A DNA stretch of 22,383 nucleotides. It comes from a virus. Made by a program: the position numbers and the translations under genes. Below are positions 15,436 through 22,221 of the stretch, one piece after another. The notes beneath the pieces are model-generated. The model was given only the letters and a program-made list of their open reading frames with translations. It did no database searches and had not been told where the DNA came from. Position 1 is the stretch's first letter. Each line of letters starts with the position of its first letter. Location: the IMG/VR virus record IMGVR_UViG_3300048776_000012, positions 1-22,383 of that record. One strand, written 5' to 3'.

Positions 15436-16026
15436 GCTAAACACTCCGTTTCCTGTTGAAGTAGGTTCCAACGAATCTTGTATTGAAGCTTCCGGTCCTG
15501 CTCTGCCAGCGTTTACAATAGCAACGTGATTGCCAAGTATGTCAACCTGCAAAAGCAAACCGTCTTGCCTCAGAACGTGATAAGTATACCCACAAGACAG
15601 TTCCCTAAGTCCAGCTTTTATTTTTTCAATCAAGAATCGATTCTTTACGACTAGATCAGCGAGCAAAGGGAAATCGCCAGATTCGAGCGGTTCCGCGCCC
15701 CGGCGAACATTGGTGATTTGACCTAGCTCATGCTCTCTTACTGTGTCCAAATTGAGCATCTTGTCTGGATGCCCTTCGGTAATGGATTTCACATTGAAAC
15801 TTGCGATTGTTGCGGCGGAAAAAACTTCTTCGGGCGAACGATAAAGTTCAACTTCGTCTTCTAAGTTGCCTTCGATGTGTTGCGATTGACGTTCCGCTTC
15901 ATCAATTTCTTTTAACTTATATTTCTGAAATCCAGTTCGCGCAATGATAGCGTTCTTGAAAATAAGATACTTTTCAGGCGTTTCAACCCAATTATCAGAA
16001 AGTTTAACGCCGTAATAACCTAACAT
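14653..16026 (-). CDS. Prohead protease with C-terminal scaffold (DUF2213)
   Basis: A 457-residue protein. Residues 1-190 match DUF2213: MLGYYGVKLSDNWVETPEKY, RSPEEVFSAATIASFNVKSI, TEGHP with His86, RELSCGYTY with Ser144, and LGNHVAIVNAGRAGPEASIQ with His167. The conserved His and Ser are the likely catalytic residues of a herpes-assemblin-like serine protease. Residues about 198-457 are charged, helical and low in complexity (Lys, Glu, Asp, Ala), typical of a scaffold. Embedded in this linker is H248-x3-C-x-C-x2-C (HPADCDCAEC), a possible metal knuckle. The protein would direct shell assembly and then cut itself and its partners. AGGGGCGGCA precedes the ATG. The next gene, cement, confirms the context. 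Confidence 0.85.
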   Translation of the reverse strand: MLGYYGVKLSDNWVETPEKYLIFKNAIIARTGFQKYKLKEIDEAERQSQHIEGNLEDEVELYRSPEEVFSAATIASFNVKSITEGHPDKMLNLDTVREHELGQITNVRRGAEPLESGDFPLLADLVVKNRFLIEKIKAGLRELSCGYTYHVLRQDGLLLQVDILGNHVAIVNAGRAGPEASIQDSLEPTSTGNGVFSMANLLDQILGRTTTKNKVIEWAKTAKPEEVATAFDALVEEVEKKDEGKDAHPADCDCAECKGTKDAKTATDAKAKDRKRYHDALDRMMDGKEEEMNAQDADMEELKGMFTGGKGKDETVAGDQTGEEMPKDGGIEPGNDAIEALTIEPGDRPESTGGATDSAALLKAKQEGANAAFKAMRPFVAASKNKTTISAFDTAVKIVNGGLTAGGTAGKGGYGAVATAAASQGKDAKDAKDVMELATKKQKEVDDMYTARRNQRN

Positions 16027-16038
16027 TGCCGCCCCTAG

Positions 16039-16269
16039 TTAAGTGATCAACCCAACTTGAGTACCTTTGTAGGTAAGGATCGTTCCATTGTCAACCAACC
16101 CGGAAGGCGAATAAACGCACAGCCCGCCGCTGAACTGATTGCACATTGGAATCGTTCCAAGCACAGTAGGATTAACAAAGTAAGCGCCGGAAAGAAAACC
16201 ACCTTGCGCTCCAACTTCAATTGCAGCTAAGATAACAAACCCAATTGCAAATAAATAACGTTTCTTCAT
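16039..16269 (-). CDS. Small secreted protein of unknown function
   Basis: A 76-residue protein with a clear signal peptide: MKKRYLFAIGFVILAAIEVG followed by AQG, with a likely cut after AQ or GA near residue 22. The mature part is about 54 residues, without membrane segments, with two Cys (in PMCNQFSGGLCVYSPSG) that could form a disulphide outside the cytoplasm. GGGGGATCAA precedes the ATG. It sits between the Mu F-like and protease genes, where virion assembly does not need a secreted protein. I do not recognise the family. It could alter the cell envelope, for example in superinfection exclusion, but this is only a guess from location and secretion. Confidence 0.7.
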   Translation of the reverse strand: MKKRYLFAIGFVILAAIEVGAQGGFLSGAYFVNPTVLGTIPMCNQFSGGLCVYSPSGLVDNGTILTYKGTQVGLIT

Positions 16270-16292
16270 TTGATCCCCCGATACCTACAAAA

Positions 16293-17141
16293 TCATGCCA
16301 CAAGCCGAAGCGATAATCCAGAAACAAGCAAAAAGCGCGATTGACTCATTAGAGAAATTCTCCCTTGAGTGTAAACCTTATGCGGCCATTGTAAAAGATT
16401 CAACGAAAGTACAGGCAATGCAACGCAACGACAATTCCAAATGTTTCCGGCGTTGTAGTGGCCTTCGCTGGTTTCGCGGGCAAGTTGTTCTGGTGAAGGC
16501 GGATCGCTGAAGTTAACTAGAACGCCGTTCATCAAACGATGCGAGTCTCTAACTCTAGCATCTTGGCTTGTTTGCCATTCGTACCAATTCAAGCCAAGCT
16601 CTTCAGCGCGAACGCGAGTAATTGCAGTATCCGCTTTTGCAACTTCAGTTCTAGCAATTCTTTGAATTTGATATTCTTTTAGATGCTGCATATACGGTTG
16701 AATATCTTTAACTATATCTTCGGCCCGCCGTCCCTTCAATTGTTCGCGCTGTATGAAGTGGACCGCTCGTTCGGAAATGTCTTCCGGCAAACTCGTAATG
16801 TATTGAACATTTTCTTGAATTAAAGAATGCAAACGAATTCCAAGCGGGCCTTTCAACTCGTTCTTCAACATCGAATAAATAAGCCGCCCTTTGCTCGCTT
16901 TTGTTGCCGCCGCTCGCCAACTTCGGCTGTTCCCATTGGCAACCATCGTAATCATGTTGGATGCTAGTTGATGGGCAAAGCCTTGAATAAAATTTCGCGT
17001 TTGCGCGAATTCCACCAATCGAGCATTTAGCTCGCCTAACGTTGAACTTGTTGGAAACGCAAAATACCGATCCATCAATCGGCGGATTTCCCGTTGATAG
17101 ATCAGTTCAAACCGTGTTGGACGATGGAACGGGGAATTCAT
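16293..17141 (-). CDS. Minor head protein, Mu F-like (phage head morphogenesis)
   Basis: A 282-residue protein of the Mu gpF/SPP1 gp7 family. The diagnostic region is residues about 161-243: RIARTEVAKADTAITRVRAE, then WQTSQDARVRDSHRLMNG, DPPSPEQ and YNAGNIWNCRCVALPV. The D.R.RDSH, G and NCRC elements are the family signature. The N-terminal half is helical. After NCRC there is an unusual 40-residue tail rich in Leu and Ser. These proteins bind the portal and a few copies enter the head, where they help assembly or DNA ejection. AAGGATTAA lies before the ATG, and the start touches the portal stop. Confidence 0.88.
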   Translation of the reverse strand: MNSPFHRPTRFELIYQREIRRLMDRYFAFPTSSTLGELNARLVEFAQTRNFIQGFAHQLASNMITMVANGNSRSWRAAATKASKGRLIYSMLKNELKGPLGIRLHSLIQENVQYITSLPEDISERAVHFIQREQLKGRRAEDIVKDIQPYMQHLKEYQIQRIARTEVAKADTAITRVRAEELGLNWYEWQTSQDARVRDSHRLMNGVLVNFSDPPSPEQLARETSEGHYNAGNIWNCRCVALPVLSLNLLQWPHKVYTQGRISLMSQSRFLLVSGLSLRLVA

Positions 17142-19022
17142 TTAATCCTTGTAAGCGACTGCATTCTTTATTGCATCCGGTTCGAAGAACGCACCATGAA
17201 CAACTTCTAGTTCTCTCGTTTTCTTGTTGTATTTCGCAACTTTTAACTTGATCATTGTATTCATTGCTTTTTCAGCTTCCTTTTCGCTGATTCCAGCAAT
17301 TCGAGCAAGATTGTCTTGAAATCTTTGCTCAGTTGTTTTGAGCGGACCTACTTTGGCTCGCCATTCTTTGTGAACTTGTTCCATATGTTCACGTTTGCGT
17401 TTTTCTTCCTCTTGACTTGCTGCGATATTTCTAACCGCTTGTACTTCCTTTTCGGATAGACCGCCGCTTGAAGATTTCACAGAACTTCCCCCGCCCGATC
17501 CAAATTCGCCGTTTTCCGCTCTTGGATGATCGCCTTCGTTCCATTCATCGCTTGCTTCACTACCTTCCTCAAACTCCGCTGTACCGGCCCGCGCTTCGCC
17601 CTGCTCAACTTCAATTGGCGGTTGCGGTTTGTCGTCTGCCTCTTCAATAATTTCATCGGTGACGTTGCTAAAGATTTCAGTTTTATCTCCAAGCTGTTTC
17701 AGTTCTTGTAGTGTCAACTTTTGCGAAGTAATACCAGCATTGAACGGCGCAAGAATAGCTTCACTGCCTTCCTTAGCAAGTTTAGATTTGTCTTCTTCGC
17801 TCAACACGCGAATTGACGGCCATGTTATATCAAGATTATCCGGTACGTCGCCAAACTCACTCATGCAAATAACCGGATACAGTTGTTGCATGAGTTGAGG
17901 TTCCAAATCGTCGTGTTGCGCTTGCGCTATTGCCTCTTCATAATTGCGTTCATCAGCATCGTTGCTGTTATCCAAGCCACTCGAATTCTTCCCAAACAGT
18001 TTGGAATAGGGGATAGACGGAATGGCGGAAGCTGCAACTGCAATCTCGAATCTATCCAAAACATCTGCAATTCCTCCAAACGTGTATTGATGCGATTCAA
18101 GTTTTCCATCTTTGCCAAGTATCAGCATAGATTGATTAGAAAGCAATTCGTTTTGCTGTTGATACACTTGTGCAAACTTCGTTAACGCTGGACCGTTTGC
18201 AGTTGCGCCGCTCAACATCTGAGCTAATTCTGGATTAACCTGCGTCATAACTTGCGCTCGAAACAACAATTGAAGAATTGACCAAGACGCATTATCGCGT
18301 TTCCGCATTTCTTCCATTATTAACTCAAGAACACTAACCCCCCAATACTGGTTTGCTTCGTGTTCTGGTGTTGGAACATCCGGCCCTGTAAAACGAAGAA
18401 TACGCGAAGCATGAATATCAAACAATGCTTCGTTTCCGTTTTGACCATGAACGGTATAGTATTCCGGCAATCCAAAAGTTAAAGGTGATTCAATATCTTG
18501 CATCTGATTACCTTTTGGAGTTATACCGCTCCAACGATCAAACACAATTAAACCCTTATAGGAATCAGGGTTAACATCGTCTAACTTCAAAGGTTTGTCA
18601 AGAATGTTTTCTTGACCCTTAATTACCATCAACGCACCAGCGCCGCCGAACAGTCGCGCCCATGTAATAGCGCGTTTAATTTTCTTTTGTGTCAATGTCC
18701 GTTTTATTGTTCTATCGAAATTGCTAATCTGATCAGGAGTTAAATTGCAATTTAGTCTAGGCCACGCCTTAACCATATCCTTAGCAGGAATTTCAACAAC
18801 CTTACGCGGAATCCAATGGTTACGAAACAAAGTGATCATCAACCAATAATCGTTTGTCCAACGATTGAGAATATAATCAACGCCTTCTGCAACCGAAGGA
18901 GTTCCGTAACCCATGCGAGCAATTGGATTACTAAACGCATCTTGAGCAACTGAATCTTTGCCTACACTAAGAACAGTGTTAGCGAATGTTCTATAACGAT
19001 CCATGAACTTGTTATTGATCAT
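17142..19022 (-). CDS. Portal protein (DUF1073 family) with extra C-terminal domain
   Basis: A 626-residue protein. Residues about 25-465 match DUF1073 portals: NPIARMGYG, then LFRNHWIPRKVVEIPAKDMV (65-84), AITWARLFGGAGALMVI (118-134), LIVFDRWSG, IHASRILRFTGPDVP, WGVSVLELI, and IPYSKLFGKNSSGLDNSND (337-355). It would form the dodecameric ring that passes DNA and binds terminase. After an acidic linker (458-500) comes DHPRAENGEFGSGGG (498-512), a short motif also found between domains of other phage head proteins, and then about 100 charged, helical residues with ARIAGISEKEAEKAMNTMIK near the end, possibly a winged-helix-like fold. AGGATCAA precedes the ATG. Databases label this family after Acb1, but I see no paired HxT motifs here. 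Confidence 0.88.
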   Translation of the reverse strand: MINNKFMDRYRTFANTVLSVGKDSVAQDAFSNPIARMGYGTPSVAEGVDYILNRWTNDYWLMITLFRNHWIPRKVVEIPAKDMVKAWPRLNCNLTPDQISNFDRTIKRTLTQKKIKRAITWARLFGGAGALMVIKGQENILDKPLKLDDVNPDSYKGLIVFDRWSGITPKGNQMQDIESPLTFGLPEYYTVHGQNGNEALFDIHASRILRFTGPDVPTPEHEANQYWGVSVLELIMEEMRKRDNASWSILQLLFRAQVMTQVNPELAQMLSGATANGPALTKFAQVYQQQNELLSNQSMLILGKDGKLESHQYTFGGIADVLDRFEIAVAASAIPSIPYSKLFGKNSSGLDNSNDADERNYEEAIAQAQHDDLEPQLMQQLYPVICMSEFGDVPDNLDITWPSIRVLSEEDKSKLAKEGSEAILAPFNAGITSQKLTLQELKQLGDKTEIFSNVTDEIIEEADDKPQPPIEVEQGEARAGTAEFEEGSEASDEWNEGDHPRAENGEFGSGGGSSVKSSSGGLSEKEVQAVRNIAASQEEEKRKREHMEQVHKEWRAKVGPLKTTEQRFQDNLARIAGISEKEAEKAMNTMIKLKVAKYNKKTRELEVVHGAFFEPDAIKNAVAYKD

Positions 19023-19034
19023 TTGATCCTTTCG

Positions 19035-20282
19035 CTACGCCGCTATAGCCAATGTTATGCGCCAAGCCGGAACCTTTGTTTGAACAAAATATCGCAATGC
19101 GTCCGGGGCGTGATCGTTGATCTTCAACGGTTCATCTTCCCCAACCTTCTGTTTATTCGGGTTCCAAGCATAAGATTCTAATTCAGCCCGAAGTTTAACA
19201 CAACGCTCATGTATCCTAATCTTTTTCTGAGCTAAAAGGCTAGAAGTATTTCTGATCCCGTTTTCAACATCGTTATCCGCGTCACAATGCCAAACGCCTT
19301 TCAAATTCATTTCAGCTTTCACACTTGCCGCCGAAGGATCGACAATACATTGCGCTTGCGGAGCAAACGTATCTCGAAATTCAATCAAATCCGCAACGTA
19401 TTGTCCATCGGTTTTTTGAATCGTTGTTTCTTTTGAATCCCAATAATACTCTTGATCGACCCAATACGTTGTTCCGTCGTCAATGATCAATAGGAATACA
19501 GTTGGGTTTCCCGTTCCGTAGTCAATAGCAATGAACTTTTCAACAAAGCCACCAGAGTTACCCAAACCTAATGGCCGGGTCGTATCGCTGTAAAGAAGTT
19601 CGTCGTTATAAGAGTCTTTGTAAATTGCTCCTTCGGCAACGCACCAAATTCCGTCAATGTAGCGCTTTTTGAAAACGCCGCGAAACATAGTTTCAAATTG
19701 AAGAATCTTAGCTGGTGACAAAGACAAGTTATCCCGAAGCATGAACTTTTCAGACCATACCAACCCGCTTGTTTTTTTCTCTGCATTGGTAATGTAATCT
19801 GCGTTGATGTAATGAAATGGATTATCGGGGTTGGTTGTTCCATACAAACGAGCGCCTTCTGGTGACATTCTCGAAAGCATCATTTCAAAGAACGATTGCG
19901 GAATCTTAACTAATTCGTCTCCATAAGCAACACCAACCGTTGAACCGCGAATGTATTTTTCTGAACCTGCGTCTTTAGCGCCAACAACTCGCCATTTTGT
20001 GTTACCTAACCAAAGTTCTCCACTCATTCGATTGTAGTTATAATTTTTGCTTCCGTAAAAGTTGAAAAGATCATTCAAAACGTTGTGATAAATAGTATCT
20101 TTTGAAACACCGAACATTACCTTTTCGCCGTCAACTTTGTAATCGTTCAAGCCAAACGCAATCTTAGGAATCATAGTGTAATTCTTAGAAGAGCGAACCG
20201 CTCCTTCTAAGATGTTAATGAAAGCGTCGTTCTCCGGTCGTCTTTTAATAAGTCTAATTGATTTTTCGCTATAAGGGAACAT
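19035..20282 (-). CDS. Terminase large subunit
   Basis: A 415-residue protein (SPP1 gp2 and PBSX XtmB are close in size). I chose the ATG at 20282 (MFPYSEKSIRLIKRRPENDA) with GGGGGCGAG upstream; it overlaps the small subunit gene by 14 bases. The ATPase part has LEGAVRSSKNY (25-35) at the P-loop place, VGVAYGDE (116-123) as Walker B with Asp122 and Glu123, and GTTNPDNPFHY (148-158) as coupling motif. The nuclease part has IAIDYGTGNP with Asp254, DPSA with Asp315, and NDHAPDALRY with Asp390 and Asp394. It translocates DNA through the portal and cuts it. The P-loop differs from the usual GK[ST]; see findings. Confidence 0.9.
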   Translation of the reverse strand: MFPYSEKSIRLIKRRPENDAFINILEGAVRSSKNYTMIPKIAFGLNDYKVDGEKVMFGVSKDTIYHNVLNDLFNFYGSKNYNYNRMSGELWLGNTKWRVVGAKDAGSEKYIRGSTVGVAYGDELVKIPQSFFEMMLSRMSPEGARLYGTTNPDNPFHYINADYITNAEKKTSGLVWSEKFMLRDNLSLSPAKILQFETMFRGVFKKRYIDGIWCVAEGAIYKDSYNDELLYSDTTRPLGLGNSGGFVEKFIAIDYGTGNPTVFLLIIDDGTTYWVDQEYYWDSKETTIQKTDGQYVADLIEFRDTFAPQAQCIVDPSAASVKAEMNLKGVWHCDADNDVENGIRNTSSLLAQKKIRIHERCVKLRAELESYAWNPNKQKVGEDEPLKINDHAPDALRYFVQTKVPAWRITLAIAA

Positions 20283-20682
20283 TGCTCGCCCCCAAAACAG
20301 CGTCACGAAGTTCTTTCATACGATCTGAAAAATCCGAACCGTCGTCTTTTTTAGCGATACTCCAACCCATAATCTTACCAATTTCAGAAAACGCCCGAAC
20401 GCGATCAGTGTACGGAACACTTAAGCCGGTTGCGATCTGATACAAGTTTTGAATAACAACTTCCCTTTCAATTGGAAGCCGGTCTAGCCGGTCAACTTCA
20501 GCTAAAACAAATTCGTCGTTGATCCACGCTTCGGCAATTCGCAAAACATATTGCGGATATTTTTCAGTGTTCTCTTTTCCAACTACTTCTTTCGCAATAA
20601 GGGGTTGAGGAAGAGAACGCAAGTCTTTGGAAAGCCGTTGAAGCCGCTTTGCAAAGGCAAGTTTGTAATCGCTCTCTTCCAT
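20269..20682 (-). CDS. Terminase small subunit (probable)
   Basis: A 137-residue protein starting MEESDYKLAFAKRLQRLSKD. It is helical, with an N-terminal basic region and a C-terminal VPYTDRVRAFSEIGKIMGW (about 89-107), the kind of segment that closes many small terminase subunits. It directly precedes and overlaps the large subunit gene. It would recognise the packaging site and load the large subunit. The open frame extends upstream through the terminator region, but that part is not protein-like, so the ATG at 20682 is the best start. Its binding site is poor (AAGG twelve bases away). The role rests on position and shape, not a strong motif. Confidence 0.72.
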   Translation of the reverse strand: MEESDYKLAFAKRLQRLSKDLRSLPQPLIAKEVVGKENTEKYPQYVLRIAEAWINDEFVLAEVDRLDRLPIEREVVIQNLYQIATGLSVPYTDRVRAFSEIGKIMGWSIAKKDDGSDFSDRMKELRDAVLGASNVPL

Positions 20683-20703
20683 ACCAGCATGATACCTTGA
20701 AAA

Positions 20704-20739
20704 CAAAAAAGCGAGCAATCTTTTCAGACAGCCCGCTTT
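20704..20739 (-). terminator. Intrinsic terminator between the lysis-side genes and terminase
   Basis: In the minus-strand RNA a 9-bp stem, AAAGCGGGC with GCTCGCTTT (one G-T pair), encloses a 14-base loop and runs into a T-run followed by GTTTT. It lies in the 70-base gap after the 84-residue gene and before the small terminase. It would end or reduce transcription coming from 22383 and separates the two groups of genes. Confidence 0.82.
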
Positions 20740-20752
20740 AATGATCGCTCGA

Positions 20753-21007
20753 TTACTGCCGGACGGATTGCACCAAATCGAACAATTTTGATTCGATGGT
20801 TTGCATCGAAGGATCAAGCATTCCGCGATTGATTACGAAAATCAAAATCGAACTGCCGTCATACTTCCATGCAATACTTACACCCAATTTCGACGCGGAA
20901 CTGTCATTTCCGGTAACAACAATTCCAGTTTGTGTTTCCGCCTGTTCGCAAATTTTTGCGAACTGATCAGGTGTTACGTTGCTGAAGGATAAAGTGCCTT
21001 GACTCAT
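20753..21007 (-). CDS. Small protein of unknown function (84 residues)
   Basis: An 84-residue protein with no signal peptide or membrane segment. It begins MSQGTLSFSNVTPDQFAKIC and has a beta-rich middle, SIAWKYDGSSILIFVINRGM (about 44-63), then a C-terminal helix with PSMQTIESKLFDLVQSV. It looks like a small folded alpha/beta domain. AAAGGAATTTTGCGCT lies before the ATG, so the start is good even though it lies 41 bases inside the end of the lipoprotein gene. An intrinsic terminator follows its stop codon. I do not recognise the family; similar small proteins near phage lysis genes are mostly uncharacterised. Confidence 0.65.
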   Translation of the reverse strand: MSQGTLSFSNVTPDQFAKICEQAETQTGIVVTGNDSSASKLGVSIAWKYDGSSILIFVINRGMLDPSMQTIESKLFDLVQSVRQ

Positions 21008-21635
21008 AGCGCAAAATTCCTTTCTGTTGAAGTGCGTTGATTGCTTGCGATACAGTCATATCCGGGGGAGCGTTACCCTCGGACTTGAACTGATCGAGCG
21101 CCCGCTGTAGCATTGCAACATTCAATTGAGTATTCGCGGGCAACTCGATGGAAGCAGTTTGGCCTGTACTCGCAAGGATACCGTCAAGAATAGTGATCGC
21201 CGTTGCGAGTGTAGTTAATACGCCTTTGGCTATCATCTGCGAGTTTGCATCCTTGATATTCAAGACCTGCAAAAGACCAGTTGAAATAAGACTCGAACTG
21301 GCAGTTACCAAATTTGTTATCTGTGTCAAAACAGTTGCCGTTGGATTCGTAAGATAGGCTTGACACAATGCTTGAATCGGCGCTACATCAGCCTGAATCT
21401 GCGCTGCAATCGAGTTCAACGCCGCTGCATCGTTTGGATTAAATGATGTCAGATCACTGATCAAGGCTTGAGCATCGCTCGCAATTACCGGAGTCCAATT
21501 CTCAATGTCTTGTACAGCGGTATTGACTTTGGCTTGTGTTGCGGGAGAACAGCCTGTTATTACAACAACAGGCAACGCAACGATCAAACAAATCAACGGG
21601 TAAACCAGAAAGCGAAGTTTTGTATCCTTTTTCAT
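20967..21635 (-). CDS. Predicted lipoprotein of unknown function
   Basis: A 222-residue protein with a lipoprotein signal: MKKDTKLRFLVYPLICLIVA, then a hydrophobic stretch ending VVITGC, where the Cys at residue 29 would be lipidated. I chose the ATG at 21635 because AAAGGAGACTTG precedes it and it joins the previous stop as TGATG. The mature part is helical and rich in Ala, Thr, Leu and Ile, with repeated hydrophobic heptads such as LTQITNLVTASSSLISTGLL, consistent with an extended coiled-coil or bundle in the envelope. It sits after a holin-like gene, so a role in lysis or in protecting the envelope is possible. It lacks the Pro-rich pattern of classical Rz1 spanins. Confidence 0.75.
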   Translation of the reverse strand: MKKDTKLRFLVYPLICLIVALPVVVITGCSPATQAKVNTAVQDIENWTPVIASDAQALISDLTSFNPNDAAALNSIAAQIQADVAPIQALCQAYLTNPTATVLTQITNLVTASSSLISTGLLQVLNIKDANSQMIAKGVLTTLATAITILDGILASTGQTASIELPANTQLNVAMLQRALDQFKSEGNAPPDMTVSQAINALQQKGILRYESRHFILQQRNT

Positions 21636-21970
21636 CAAGTCTCCTTTAACAATGCGGCGGTTGATTTGGACGCAACAGGCCGCACAGCCAAAGCGTTCAA
21701 ATAACTGGTGAAATCGGGCCACAACTTAATTAAAAGCTGAAGCGTAGTCGCGTCAAGTGTTATATTCAAACCATCTTGTGCCGCCGCTGCCATTCCGTCT
21801 GTGATTGCAGGAACCATTGCAGTAGCAAGGATCGCAAGCGCAAGCATGGCTTTTGGTGAAGCAATTTGTTTTGCTTCGCCAGCAATGTCTTTGCCAAGAG
21901 TATCGAAAAAGTTAGCCGCGTCTTGCGCGTCAACTTGAATTCCCTTGCCAATTGCCAAAACTACATTCAT
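21635..21970 (-). CDS. Hypothetical protein with one hydrophobic helix
   Basis: A 111-residue protein. The N-terminal 40 residues are mixed (MNVVLAIGKGIQVDAQDAAN), then PKAMLALAILATAMVPAITD (about 39-58) is a hydrophobic helix that may cross or sit on the membrane, and the rest contains LQLLIKLWPDFTSYLNALAV. The final KST.ALLKET is polar. The ATG follows GGTGAACT, and its stop shares a base with the lipoprotein start (TGATG). Together with the holin-like gene 10 bases upstream and the lipoprotein downstream it forms a three-gene membrane-associated group. The family is unknown to me; a holin partner or inhibitor is only one possibility. Confidence 0.62.
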   Translation of the reverse strand: MNVVLAIGKGIQVDAQDAANFFDTLGKDIAGEAKQIASPKAMLALAILATAMVPAITDGMAAAAQDGLNITLDATTLQLLIKLWPDFTSYLNALAVRPVASKSTAALLKET

Positions 21971-21980
21971 AGTTCACCAG

Positions 21981-22208
21981 TTATGGTTTGATTGGTGCGT
22001 CTCCGGTTAAAAACGCCAGAGTTACGCGAGCGGAACCAAAAAGAAACGTAATAACTGCGGGAATCACAATAGACCAAACGCTACTGTGAATTGAAGGAAT
22101 AGCAAACAACGCCGCCATCAACGCCGTTACGTTTCCAGAAAGAGCCAAACCCAAAGCAAGAAAACCTTCGATAGTACTCTTGCTGATTCCAAAAATTGTT
22201 TTGCCCAT
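21981..22208 (-). CDS. Holin-like small membrane protein
   Basis: A 75-residue protein starting MGKTIFGISKSTIEGFLALG. Two hydrophobic segments are visible, about 14-39 (FLALGLALSGNVTALMAALF) and 44-68 (VWSIVIPAVITFLFGSARVT), joined by a short PSIHS turn, with a short polar C terminus DAPIKP. Size and two-helix topology are those of class II holins, which open the inner membrane at lysis. AGAGGAATTCA precedes this ATG; the longer frame upstream overlaps another gene and is rejected. No endolysin gene is visible in the window, so the call remains tentative. Confidence 0.6.
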   Translation of the reverse strand: MGKTIFGISKSTIEGFLALGLALSGNVTALMAALFAIPSIHSSVWSIVIPAVITFLFGSARVTLAFLTGDAPIKP

Positions 22209-22221
22209 TGAATTCCTCTTT

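Noticed and set aside
15142-15459. Plus-strand open frames across the scaffold part of the protease gene
   Set aside because: They are by-products of the skewed Lys/Glu/Asp/Ala codons of the scaffold on the minus strand and give hydrophobic or Arg/Phe-rich sequences with no family features.
16295-16510. Plus-strand open frame of 71 codons with a protein-like start
   Set aside because: It lies wholly inside the Mu F-like gene on the other strand, has no binding site before its ATG, and the minus-strand frame has clear family motifs.
17142-19022. Anti-CBASS Acb1 nuclease in the portal gene
   Set aside because: Database names for DUF1073 refer to Acb1, but the paired HxT motifs of a 2H phosphoesterase are absent, and the protein matches portals in size, motifs and position.
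19035-20282. Large terminase as a broken pseudogene
   Set aside because: The P-loop is altered, but the frame is full length and Walker B, coupling motif and three nuclease acids are kept.
20269-20817. Longer small terminase starting at 20817
   Set aside because: The added 45 residues span the terminator and the end of another gene and are not protein-like.
20967-21722. Longer lipoprotein starting at 21722
   Set aside because: It would bury the signal peptide; the ATG at 21635 has a strong binding site and the correct lipobox distance.
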